The notes under the pieces are model-generated. The model was not told where the DNA came from, ran no database searches, and was given only the letters and a program-made list of their open reading frames with translations. Of a stretch of 42,684 nucleotides of DNA, positions 34,029 to 42,050 are shown piece by piece. This DNA comes from Clostridiaceae bacterium (GTDB lineage: Bacteria; Bacillota; Clostridia; Clostridiales; Clostridiaceae): assembly GCA_014380625.1 (NCBI GenBank), contig JACMJL010000086.1, forward strand, positions 1-42,684, given 5' to 3'. Position 1 is the first letter of the stretch. Each line of letters starts with the position of its first letter. A program made the translations under genes and the position numbers.

Positions 34029-36353
34029 TTATAATCCTTTTAAGATTCCTAGCTTAGCTAGTTCAATTATAGAATCTTTATCATTTTTAATTACGAAGGT
34101 TTCTTCTATTCCATTTCCATCTTTTGATTTTGTAAAAATAGAAATAACCTGTTTCTTAATACTACGGACTTCTCTATCTTTAAATCTTTCAATAGTCTTT
34201 TCAAGTACCTTGCCTTTTAAAAATCCTTTTCTTAAACATGACCTTAACGCTAATTCAACTAATGAATGAAGTTTCTCATCTGCCTTCACTTCTTCTGAAT
34301 CAATATACCTAATTAGAAAGTCCACTGATTTGTTCAATTGATTTACATATATTTTAATATCGTCAGCTCCTAAAGAAAATGCCAAAATAGTTAATGAAGT
34401 AGTTTCAATTTTGTTTTTTAAATTCTTCTCATTAAATTTTGCAAAAGAACCATCTGCATATTGATTCTTAGCAAGAATAAGAAGGATTTTTTCTATAGGA
34501 TACTTGTAATCTAAAAACTGATTTTCTCTTCCCAAATAATCCTCAGTATATGTTTTATATAAAAAACTTGGAAACTCAGAAAAATGTTCTTTTAAATTTT
34601 CAGTGATAGCTTTATCAGAGAGATTTTTTTCATATACTTTTAAAGGAATTATGTTTTTTAATTGAATACCTAACACAGGCTCTTCACGTTCTTCAACTAC
34701 AATAAAGGAGGTCTCAGGGCTAATAATTCCAGATTTTTTAGAGATCTCAATTACCTTTTGTCTCATATCTTCTTTAATTTCACCACGTTCACCCAACATT
34801 CTCTCTTCTAGGGATTGAATACGCTTTCTTGCCCAAACCTTCTGAATTAAATTCGCATTTTCTTCTAATTCAAAATTATCTAAATTAACCTTTTTATTAT
34901 AATCTAAGTTACCAACTTTACCCTTAATAAAGATTTCACCTTCAAATTCACCAAGAGAACTTCCAAATACAGAAAAAGGCTCTCTATCATACATATAAGT
35001 AATTGTTTTAGGGAAGGTCTCCTCTAATTTTAATTTACCCCAATCTATAGACAAATCATTAACCTCAGGATTTTCTATTCTAGTAAACTGACGTAAAACA
35101 CATTCCTCAATTCTTTCTCCTTCATAAATAAACTCGGCCTTACCATGACCTAATCTTGCAAGTTTATCTATAAAATATGTATTAACTATACTATCAATTC
35201 CGAAGGTAAAAATTCTATTATTTCCAATATGATCTTTTACATAATCAAGAATATCATTTTCTGTAACTACCATATCATCCGTAAATAACAAAATCGTATT
35301 ATCCTCACCACTGTTCTCTAAAGCATATTTAATAGCATTGTAGATAAGTGTATCACCCTTAGCTTGAAGTCCATCAATCCAGTCTGAAGCATTTTCTAGG
35401 TTTTCTTCATTAAAAGGTAACTTTCCATCTTTAGAAAAAAATCTAAGTTCCTCTCCCATAGCCACTATATCAAAAGCATCACCATCAGATAAATTTCTTA
35501 TACAAAGTTGCAATGCGTTTTTAGCCTCTTCAAGTTTCGCCCCATTCATAGATTCAGTTATATCAATTAGAAAAATATAATTTTCAGGTTTTTCTTCAGT
35601 ATCTATTTCAAGTTTAGGAACTAGTCTTAGATAAACGATTCCCCTTTTCTCACCTTTATCCTTATATTCATAGATCATTCCACTGGTTTCACTTTGTTCT
35701 TCTTCTCTCATAATTAGAACAAAATCTTTCTCCATGTAAGTTTTGTTATCCTTGTAGCTAATCTTAGAAAGGTTAATTCCTTCTCTTTCAATCCCGATAT
35801 TATAAAAAGGAGAGCTAAATTTAAGTTTACATAGGGACTCAACTAGTAAGCTCAGGGTGAGATTATAATCATTATCATCCATCTCATTTTCGTCCCCTAG
35901 TTTTTGTGGTGAGGCAAGAGCGGGAATAACTAACTTATAAGTTCCATTTCTATATTCTAAATCATCGATATAAGAAAGTTTAATTTTAATTGATTCTTTA
36001 GGAATAACTTTTCCAATAGTAATCTGAAACTCATGCGGCTTAAACTCTTCTAGGAGAAAGATATTTTCTCCTCTTTCTTCTGCTTCTTCATAAATCTTAA
36101 CTGCCTTGCTTTTATCTTCCACTACTGCTCTCATTGTTCTTCCACCTACAGTAGCCTCAAACTCAGAAATAACTGCGGTGTATGGAATAGGGAAACTGTA
36201 TACAACCTCTATGCTCTTATCGCTTCTATTTTCAAATATTTGATTAATTGTAACTTCAACAAATTCCCCGCATATATTTCCACTAATAGCTGCCTTTTTT
36301 AATACTACATTATTGTCATTTCCTTTAATATCCTTTATGCCATAATTACTCAT
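34029..36353 (-). CDS. VIT and von Willebrand A domain protein
   Basis: A 774-residue cytoplasmic-looking protein (no signal peptide). Residues 1 to about 135 form a VIT domain as in inter-alpha-trypsin-inhibitor heavy chains (VEVTINQIFENRSDKSIEVVY, cited in part; YSFPIPYTAVISEF; KAVKIYEEAEERGE). Residues about 258-420 form a VWA domain with a metal-adhesion site D264-x-T-x-S268 (DITESMNG) and a later TDD. The C-terminal 350 residues carry no motif I know; several helices near the end (FAKFNEKNLKNKIETT, LVELALRSCLRKG) suggest a repeat or all-alpha domain. Bacterial VIT/VWA proteins have no settled role. It is last in an operon with two redox enzymes, 38 bases after the reductase gene, with SD AGGAGG. 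Confidence 0.88.
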   Translation of the reverse strand: MSNYGIKDIKGNDNNVVLKKAAISGNICGEFVEVTINQIFENRSDKSIEVVYSFPIPYTAVISEFEATVGGRTMRAVVEDKSKAVKIYEEAEERGENIFLLEEFKPHEFQITIGKVIPKESIKIKLSYIDDLEYRNGTYKLVIPALASPQKLGDENEMDDNDYNLTLSLLVESLCKLKFSSPFYNIGIEREGINLSKISYKDNKTYMEKDFVLIMREEEQSETSGMIYEYKDKGEKRGIVYLRLVPKLEIDTEEKPENYIFLIDITESMNGAKLEEAKNALQLCIRNLSDGDAFDIVAMGEELRFFSKDGKLPFNEENLENASDWIDGLQAKGDTLIYNAIKYALENSGEDNTILLFTDDMVVTENDILDYVKDHIGNNRIFTFGIDSIVNTYFIDKLARLGHGKAEFIYEGERIEECVLRQFTRIENPEVNDLSIDWGKLKLEETFPKTITYMYDREPFSVFGSSLGEFEGEIFIKGKVGNLDYNKKVNLDNFELEENANLIQKVWARKRIQSLEERMLGERGEIKEDMRQKVIEISKKSGIISPETSFIVVEEREEPVLGIQLKNIIPLKVYEKNLSDKAITENLKEHFSEFPSFLYKTYTEDYLGRENQFLDYKYPIEKILLILAKNQYADGSFAKFNEKNLKNKIETTSLTILAFSLGADDIKIYVNQLNKSVDFLIRYIDSEEVKADEKLHSLVELALRSCLRKGFLKGKVLEKTIERFKDREVRSIKKQVISIFTKSKDGNGIEETFVIKNDKDSIIELAKLGILKGL

Positions 36354-36391
36354 AATTGCTACCTCCTGATTTAAGCTATATTAATATTTTT

Positions 36392-37585
36392 TCATTTTAG
36401 AATATCTATAGTCATATCTGAAATCGGATAAGAAACACATGGATGAAAATATCCATGTTCTTTATCCTTACCCCTGCGTGAATCTACTAAAGTATTTACG
36501 AAAATATCCCCTTCAATAATGCGTGACCTGCAAAACCCACATTCTCCTGATCTACAATGAGAAGATTTTTCAATTCCTGCTCTTTCAAGTGTTACTAATA
36601 CAGTTTCTTTAGCCAAGGATTCTATTATCTTTTCTTCCTGATTTACAAGTATAGTAATTTTAAACTTCTTCTCCTTAGCTGCTGTTGGGAAGTCAATTTC
36701 ATCGTAAATATCTTGAGTTTCGCCATATACTTGTTTTCTTATTCTTCTATTAGGAATTTTTAATTTAATTAGTTCTTCATATATGTTTTTATACATTTCT
36801 TGTGAGCAACAAACAAAATATGTGGATTTATTAATAATATCCTTTTCAAGTTTAACTATCTCTTGGTTAAAAACTTGATTATCATTTAAAACTATTATCT
36901 TTAATTTTGTGGGTACCGCTTCTACCAATTTTTTAAGATCTTCTATTAAAACCATATTTTGAATAGATTTATTTTTATAAAATATGATTAAATTTAAATC
37001 CCAATCCTTTTGTATAATTTCATAAACTAGTGAATAAAAGGGTGAAATCCCAGCATCTTCTGCTATACAAATCAAGTTTTTAGAATCTCTTAGTGGCTCA
37101 TAAAAAAACCTGCCATGAGGAAAAGTAGCTTTAATTTCTTTACCCAACTTCCAATTTTTCCAAATGAAATCATTAGAAATACTATTTTCTTTTTTTACAA
37201 CAATAATTTCAATATAAGGCTCACAATTAGCCTCTTGATCTATTATTGGTGAAGCTTTAAAAGGCGGTGAAGAGATAAAGAAAGTTCTATTTACACTAGT
37301 ATTATCCATATCAATTGTTAAACTCAAGTATTGTCCTGATTGAAATACTGGAAATCTTGAATTGTCTTCAGTACTTAAAGTAAATTTAATGATTTTAACT
37401 TCTTCAGATCTATCAATTATAGAATCAATTCTTAATAAACTTCTTTCAGGATGAAGTATTCTTGCTAAAGCTTTTACTGGGTCATGCCTTAAAGGTTTAG
37501 GAGAAGCATCCAATATTCGCTCTTTTCTTTTAACTCCAATTCTTTTTAATGCACTTAGATCTCTTATTAATCCATTTACCTTCAT
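36392..37585 (-). CDS. Flavin/[2Fe-2S] NAD(P)H oxidoreductase
   Basis: A 397-residue electron-transfer protein. After about 55 residues of unknown extension comes an FNR-type FAD domain (QSGQYLSLTI and NRTFFISSPP, the flavin-binding R-x-(Y/F)-S region), then a NAD(P)-binding domain with IAEDAGISPFYSLV (G-x-x-P type). The C-terminus is a plant-type ferredoxin with C344, C349, C352 and C383 (HCRSGECGFC, then FHPCVSYP). This layout is that of oxygenase reductases, HmpX-like and anaerobic NADH:acceptor reductases. It lies 4 bases after the CrtI-like gene, so it likely supplies or takes electrons for that flavoprotein. The physiological acceptor is unknown. Confidence 0.9.
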   Translation of the reverse strand: MKVNGLIRDLSALKRIGVKRKERILDASPKPLRHDPVKALARILHPERSLLRIDSIIDRSEEVKIIKFTLSTEDNSRFPVFQSGQYLSLTIDMDNTSVNRTFFISSPPFKASPIIDQEANCEPYIEIIVVKKENSISNDFIWKNWKLGKEIKATFPHGRFFYEPLRDSKNLICIAEDAGISPFYSLVYEIIQKDWDLNLIIFYKNKSIQNMVLIEDLKKLVEAVPTKLKIIVLNDNQVFNQEIVKLEKDIINKSTYFVCCSQEMYKNIYEELIKLKIPNRRIRKQVYGETQDIYDEIDFPTAAKEKKFKITILVNQEEKIIESLAKETVLVTLERAGIEKSSHCRSGECGFCRSRIIEGDIFVNTLVDSRRGKDKEHGYFHPCVSYPISDMTIDILK

Positions 37586-37589
37586 TTCA

Positions 37590-39113
37590 CTACCTCCCAG
37601 CGCTCATCTGAGTCAAAATAGTATTAGCTGCTTTTTTACCAGATTTAATACAATAAGCAAACCCATTTCCTGTGGATGCATGGGCACCAGCAAATTCAAG
37701 TCCTTTTACAAATTTCTCATCTTCTTCTGAATCCAATCTAGATGTAAAGGAATCCCAAGTTCTATGTTCATACCCAAACATGGATCCGTTCCATGAACCT
37801 GTGTGTCTTGCAATAGTTACAGGGGTTACAGTTTCAATTTCTTCTATATGTTCAAATAAGTTAACACCAAGCACTTCTCCCATATTCTTAATCATAGATT
37901 CTGAAATTTCTCGCTTTATATTATTGTAATTTTCTGGTGTTACATGTTCCCATGCTTCACCCTTTTGCAAGCCCGCAATACTAAGCTGTGTTGTCCCCTT
38001 AGGTGTACAATCTGGAATTATTTTATTTAAGCATACTGCTGTATAGTATTTGGGGATTGCTAAGTTTTTGCTATTTTCATAAATCTCATTTGAATCAACA
38101 GTATTACTTACAAAGTAACTATAATTATTAATGTTTAATTCCTCTGGAGGTACATCTAGACCTATAAATACACAAAAGGCACTACTTCCTACGAATCTAG
38201 CATTATTTAATTTATATGCTTCTTTTGATATTGATTCCTTAGGATATATCATAGAGCCATAAACCTTATTAGGATAGGCACTACTAATAACATAGTTTGT
38301 TTTAATTGTTTCATTTTTGTCTGTGACAATACCTGTAACTTTTCCACTCTCAACCAATATTTTTTCTACTCTTGTATTATATTTAATTGTAGAACCTAAT
38401 TCTTTAATTCTTTTTTCCATAGAAAGACTTAATCCATAGGAATTATGTTTGAGAACAGCTGCTCCACCGCTGAAGTAATCAGCCATCATTGAAGCCCAAG
38501 TTGTAAAGGATACTTTCTCTAGAGGAACTCCTAGATAAAGCCAATACGGATAAATAATATGGAGTGCTTTTTTAGGAATATGGAACTTTTTAATTACCTC
38601 ATCTGCGGTGTAACCAGCAGTTCTAAAAAAGGCTGTTCTTTTGGTGAAAACTTTTAATTTTCTTCTGTTTTTTCTACCTTCGTTCTCTGAAAAATAATTA
38701 ATTGAATCATGTATTTCATCACAAAGTTCCATTAGTTTTGTTAACGGAATTTTACTTCCGGGAACCTCTCTCTCTATCACATCAATCATGTCTTTTGAAT
38801 TACAAGGAATTACAATATCTAAATCCTCTTTAGGAATGATTAACCTATATGCCTCACTTAGAGAAATAAACTCGGTATCAACACCAGCTTCCTCTAAAAA
38901 TTGTCTAATAATCTTAGGATTTTCTTTAGGTCCGATTCCCTGCATTCCATGTAGTGTAGCTTCAAATTCAAACCTTCCACGAATAATACTAGTAGCAAGT
39001 CCACCGGGTATATTTCTTTGTTCTATAAGTATAACTTTTTTACCAGATAAAGAAAGCTCAAGTGCTGCGGCAAGACCTCCCATTCCAGCTCCAATTATAA
39101 CTGCATCATACAT
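37590..39113 (-). CDS. CrtI/phytoene-desaturase-like FAD-dependent oxidoreductase
   Basis: A flavoprotein of about 507 residues in the carotenoid desaturase/isomerase, amine-oxidase-like superfamily. The N-terminus has MYDAVIIGAGMGGLAAALEL (GxGxxG) followed by LIEQRNIPGGLATS. The C-terminus has FAGAHASTGNGFAYCIKSGKKAA, in part GNGFAYCIKSGKKAA, the second flavin contact. No carotenoid genes (crtB, crtE) are near, and anaerobic clostridia rarely make carotenoids, so the substrate is likely another isoprenoid or lipid, or something else. ATG at 39113 has AAGGAG 8 bases upstream; a GTG three codons earlier overlaps that SD. First gene of the three-gene operon. Confidence 0.85.
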   Translation of the reverse strand: MYDAVIIGAGMGGLAAALELSLSGKKVILIEQRNIPGGLATSIIRGRFEFEATLHGMQGIGPKENPKIIRQFLEEAGVDTEFISLSEAYRLIIPKEDLDIVIPCNSKDMIDVIEREVPGSKIPLTKLMELCDEIHDSINYFSENEGRKNRRKLKVFTKRTAFFRTAGYTADEVIKKFHIPKKALHIIYPYWLYLGVPLEKVSFTTWASMMADYFSGGAAVLKHNSYGLSLSMEKRIKELGSTIKYNTRVEKILVESGKVTGIVTDKNETIKTNYVISSAYPNKVYGSMIYPKESISKEAYKLNNARFVGSSAFCVFIGLDVPPEELNINNYSYFVSNTVDSNEIYENSKNLAIPKYYTAVCLNKIIPDCTPKGTTQLSIAGLQKGEAWEHVTPENYNNIKREISESMIKNMGEVLGVNLFEHIEEIETVTPVTIARHTGSWNGSMFGYEHRTWDSFTSRLDSEEDEKFVKGLEFAGAHASTGNGFAYCIKSGKKAANTILTQMSAGR

Positions 39114-39158
39114 GTAGATCACTCCTTAAAAACATACTCTTCCATATTTTATAACTTA

Positions 39159-39188
39159 ATATTACCATAAGTGTACATATGCCTACAA
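39159..39188 (-). promoter_or_regulatory. Candidate promoter of the redox operon
   Basis: Minus strand TTGTAG (39183-39188), 18 bases, TAATAT (39159-39164), about 50 bases before the ATG. The remaining gap to 39290 shows nothing else I can name. Confidence 0.45.
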
Positions 39189-39285
39189 TCACTTTTCATA
39201 ATATTTCAATAATTTAAACATTGAAATTTAGTTACATTATTTCCCAGGTAATAATTTACAATTACTTTATCACCTACTGAAATTT

Positions 39286-39316
39286 AATAAAAACTGGTTA
39301 TATGCCAGTTTTTATT
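39286..39316 (-). terminator. Terminator of the 55-residue ORF
   Basis: AATAAAAACTGG (39286-39297) pairs with CCAGTTTTTATT (39305-39316) around a seven-base loop. The stop codon is in the stem and a T-rich tail follows on the minus strand. Confidence 0.8.
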
Positions 39317-39479
39317 GAAAATCATTATCTATTTTTTCAGAACTTTCTTTTTTAATTTTATCAAAGGGTAATATTATTTTTACACCATTCTCAGTTGTAA
39401 TACTTATTCCCGCATTTAATGAACTAACTCGGTCCTTTGTTAAATCAACTGTAATATTTCTATCCTCATCAATTTTCAT
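39312..39479 (-). CDS. Small ORF of 55 residues, unknown function
   Basis: A gene too short for many callers but well framed: GGAGG lies 6 bases before the ATG and a terminator overlaps its stop. The product has a beta-rich look (NITVDLTKDRVSSL, GISITTENGVKIILP) and a charged, hydrophilic tail. No membrane segment or cysteine is present. I do not recognise the family. It sits between the patatin gene (115 bases upstream) and the redox operon, on the same strand. A TATAAT-like -10 lies about 40 bases before the ATG, without a good -35. Confidence 0.7.
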   Translation of the reverse strand: MKIDEDRNITVDLTKDRVSSLNAGISITTENGVKIILPFDKIKKESSEKIDNDFQ

Positions 39480-39593
39480 AATTATCCTCCATAAACTTAT
39501 TTTATTATAGTCTAAGTAATTTGGAAATAATTATTCAAATATTTGAAGAATAATTGAAATTCAATAACTTTTTTATAGTATTATAATACTCTA

Positions 39594-40517
39594 TTAACCT
39601 CTGTATTTTTTAATATACTCATTAAAATTCCAACTATTATAAAAATCTCTTGCGCTTTTATAACCCGAATTAAAGAGTTCAACACTCTTTTCAGTTGAGA
39701 TATTAAATTCAGTTGTTTTTACTCCTAAGGTTTGTATCTCTATGGTTCTTACTCTATCTTTTAAAGGAAAATACCGTTCTTCTTTTTTATCTACCACAGT
39801 GTCAACAATATCAATCAAATAAGAGATAATATCCTTTTTCCCTAAAGCTGTATTGCTAAGACTATTCTCTTTAAGCTTAAAACCAAAGGTGGGCCATCTT
39901 GGAGTCCTATCAGTGTCAAAAATCCAAATGGGAAAATTACTAATTATCCCTCCATCCACTACATAACTTAATTTGTTTTTATATTTTAGAATTACAGGTC
40001 TGAAAAATATTGGTATACTTATACTCATCCTCACAGCCTTAGATATCTTAAACTCCAATGGATCTATTCCATAATTAACTAGATCATCAGGTAAGATAAG
40101 TATATCTCGATTAGTAATATCAGAAGCTATTATCTTTAGCCTAGATTCACCATTTACATACAAATCTTTAAATTTAGTCTTGCCTTTTTTTTGAAGTAAA
40201 TCCTCAATCCAGCTTTCAAGTTCATCCCCAGTGTAAATTCCCCATCTTTTAAATAAGGAAAAATAGTTTTTTACTCCAAAAAAGGGTATTGTTTTTAAAG
40301 AGCTAACTCCTAATAGATTTTTATATTTTAAAGACAGTAAAAGGTCTTTAAGTTCCTTACCGCTATAACCAACAGCAAGAAGGGCTGCAACTATTGAACC
40401 TGCTGAAGTTCCTGCTAGCTTTTCCCAAGAAAATCCTTGATTTTCAAGATATACTACTGCTCCTACAAACCCTATGCCCTTAATTCCTCCTCCTTCAAAA
40501 ATCACATCTGCTTTCAT
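39594..40517 (-). CDS. Patatin-like phospholipase
   Basis: A 307-residue lipid acyl hydrolase of the patatin family, cytoplasmic by sequence. The oxyanion loop GGGIKG is at 9-14, the nucleophile S38 is in GTSAG (36-40), and the Ser-Asp dyad is completed by the Asp in YVVDGGI, near residue 188. FDTDRTPRWPTFGFKL follows, common in bacterial patatins. Patatins occur as housekeeping lipases, toxins and effectors of anti-phage systems; no cyclase or sensor gene is adjacent here, so the first reading is preferred. SD GAGGTGAGG lies just before the ATG. Confidence 0.92.
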   Translation of the reverse strand: MKADVIFEGGGIKGIGFVGAVVYLENQGFSWEKLAGTSAGSIVAALLAVGYSGKELKDLLLSLKYKNLLGVSSLKTIPFFGVKNYFSLFKRWGIYTGDELESWIEDLLQKKGKTKFKDLYVNGESRLKIIASDITNRDILILPDDLVNYGIDPLEFKISKAVRMSISIPIFFRPVILKYKNKLSYVVDGGIISNFPIWIFDTDRTPRWPTFGFKLKENSLSNTALGKKDIISYLIDIVDTVVDKKEERYFPLKDRVRTIEIQTLGVKTTEFNISTEKSVELFNSGYKSARDFYNSWNFNEYIKKYRG

Positions 40518-40563
40518 AACCTCACCTCATATAAAAATATGACTAGGGTTAATACCATTATTA

Positions 40564-41253
40564 CTAAAAATTTAGTTTTCTAGAATTTAATTTTAGCCAT
40601 AATTCTGCAGACTTATAATCAGGTATAAATCTATCAACCTCAGACCAAAAACTTTTTGAATGATTCATATGAATTAAATGACATAATTCATGAACAACTA
40701 TATAATCAAGAACAAATTTTGGTGCCATAATTAGCTTCCAATTAAAATTAAGATTAGCTTTGCTAGAACAACTCCCCCACCTAGTTTTCTGTTCCCTTAA
40801 ACATATTCTATTATATTTAACGCCGATAATCTGTGAATATACTTTGATACTTTTGTTAAAACTATCGGTAGCCTGCTTTAAATACCAACTTTTAATAATT
40901 GCATGAATTTCATCATAATTTAATTCTTTTATCAAATTTATATTTAATACATTATCTTTAAAACTTATAGAATTTTCTTTTAGACCGCTTAATACATTAT
41001 AAGTTATAATATTACCTTCAAAGTACAACTGATTATTCATTTCTTCTTTAGGTATATTTAAATGTTTTATAATCCAATCTTCTTTTGAATGTAAAAATCG
41101 CTGAACAAAGTCCATATTTATTCCTTTAGGAATTGTTACTTTCATTCCCTCGCAACCAATACTAATTTTAATATTTTTAGCCCTAGGATTTATTGTAAGT
41201 AGATAATTGAATTTAATATTATTTAGCACTATACTTTTGTTAATCTTAATCAT
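40564..41253 (-). CDS. YgjP-like zinc metallopeptidase (DUF45, M48-related)
   Basis: A protein of about 229 residues with the DUF45 pattern: REQKTRWGSCSSKANLNFNW (cited length 20) then IVVHELCHLIHMNHSKSFW. The zinc site is H188, E189 and H192 in HELCH with a further H198. Related YgjP/SprT-like proteins often accompany restriction or repair genes, but many stand alone as here. ATG at 41253 has AGGA 8 bases upstream; the ATG at 41262 overlaps that SD. The patatin gene follows after 46 bases and may share its transcript. Confidence 0.88.
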   Translation of the reverse strand: MIKINKSIVLNNIKFNYLLTINPRAKNIKISIGCEGMKVTIPKGINMDFVQRFLHSKEDWIIKHLNIPKEEMNNQLYFEGNIITYNVLSGLKENSISFKDNVLNINLIKELNYDEIHAIIKSWYLKQATDSFNKSIKVYSQIIGVKYNRICLREQKTRWGSCSSKANLNFNWKLIMAPKFVLDYIVVHELCHLIHMNHSKSFWSEVDRFIPDYKSAELWLKLNSRKLNF

Positions 41254-41432
41254 TAAAACCATCCTATTTTTATGTATTATAACAGTAATTTTTATATTTA
41301 TCCTTCTAATACGGCATTTTTGTATAACTTTATTATATTATAGTATTGATTTATTAGAAAAAGAAGGTTTTTTCATTAAAACATCGAATATAATAATGAC
41401 ATATAAATTTTTTATAAATGGAGGTAAATTAT

Positions 41433-41858
41433 ATGAAAAAAGATAATACTTTAACTTCTGCTAAAGAAGTAGTAAAGTCAACAGCAGGAAAAGTTATTAA
41501 GTCTACGGAAGAAACAGCAGAAGCTGCAATAAAGATGGCCTCTGATGTGGTTACAAAGGAGAATGTAGAGAAGACTCTTAATGCAGTGAAAGATACAGCT
41601 AAGACTGTAAAATCAAAAGCTACTAAGGCAGCTACTGCTGCAAAAAAAACAGTAGCCAAGAAAATTGATATTGGATTTTATGTTCAATATGGAGGAAAAG
41701 AGGTTTCCAAACAATTTTTATTAGATAAAATTCATGAAGAATGGTTGAAATCTCATAAACTTTCAGAAATTAAAACCTTAGATATATATTTAAAGGTTGA
41801 AGATAATACTGCATATTGTTTGGTAAATGGAGAAATAAACATCGACTTAAAATTATAA
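41433..41858 (+). CDS. Lys/Ala-rich DUF6465-like protein
   Basis: A 141-residue protein in two parts. Residues 1 to about 77 are Lys/Ala/Thr/Val-rich without aromatic residues (SKATKAATAAKKTVAKK), resembling histone-H1-like or phasin-like helices. Residues about 80-141 are a folded beta-alpha-beta domain (DIGFYVQYGGKEVS, IHEEWLKSHKLS, LDIYLKVEDNTAYCLVNGE) that matches my memory of DUF6465. No function is established. Possible roles are nucleic-acid or surface binding by the basic tail. ATG at 41433 follows GGAGG 8 bases upstream. It is divergent from the metallopeptidase; an insertion sequence lies immediately downstream. Confidence 0.78.
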   Translation: MKKDNTLTSAKEVVKSTAGKVIKSTEETAEAAIKMASDVVTKENVEKTLNAVKDTAKTVKSKATKAATAAKKTVAKKIDIGFYVQYGGKEVSKQFLLDKIHEEWLKSHKLSEIKTLDIYLKVEDNTAYCLVNGEINIDLKL

Positions 41859-41929
41859 TAAAGTTGTAGAAAAAATAAAGAGGGCTTCGGCCAATGTCAT
41901 TTAGTTAAGACATTAGGATGAAAAAATTC

Positions 41930-41970
41930 AAAAGAGTAAGGTATAAAAAATATGCCTACTCTTTTTTATT
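41930..41970 (+). terminator. Terminator in front of the transposase
   Basis: AAAAGAGTA (41930-41938) pairs with TACTCTTTT (41957-41965), extended by an inner stem, then a T-rich tail. It ends transcription from the upstream gene or, if inside the element, shields the transposase from read-through. Confidence 0.8.
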
Positions 41971-42050
41971 TTTTGAAAAAGTACTTGACAAGTATATAAA
42001 AAAATGAGGCGCAGCCCCTTAAAAAAAATAGTTTTTTGGAGGCGTTGCGA

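Noticed and set aside
39594..40517. Patatin as effector of a CBASS-like anti-phage system
   Set aside because: No nucleotidyltransferase, HORMA/TRIP13 or E1/E2-like gene is adjacent; neighbours are a metallopeptidase and a small ORF.
40564..41253. Metallopeptidase as part of a restriction system
   Set aside because: YgjP-like proteins often sit next to type I restriction genes, but none is present here.
41982..41994. TACTTGACAAGTA palindrome with TTGACA as transposase promoter
   Set aside because: No -10 hexamer lies at 16-18 bases downstream; the nearest A/T-rich hexamer is only about 4 bases away.
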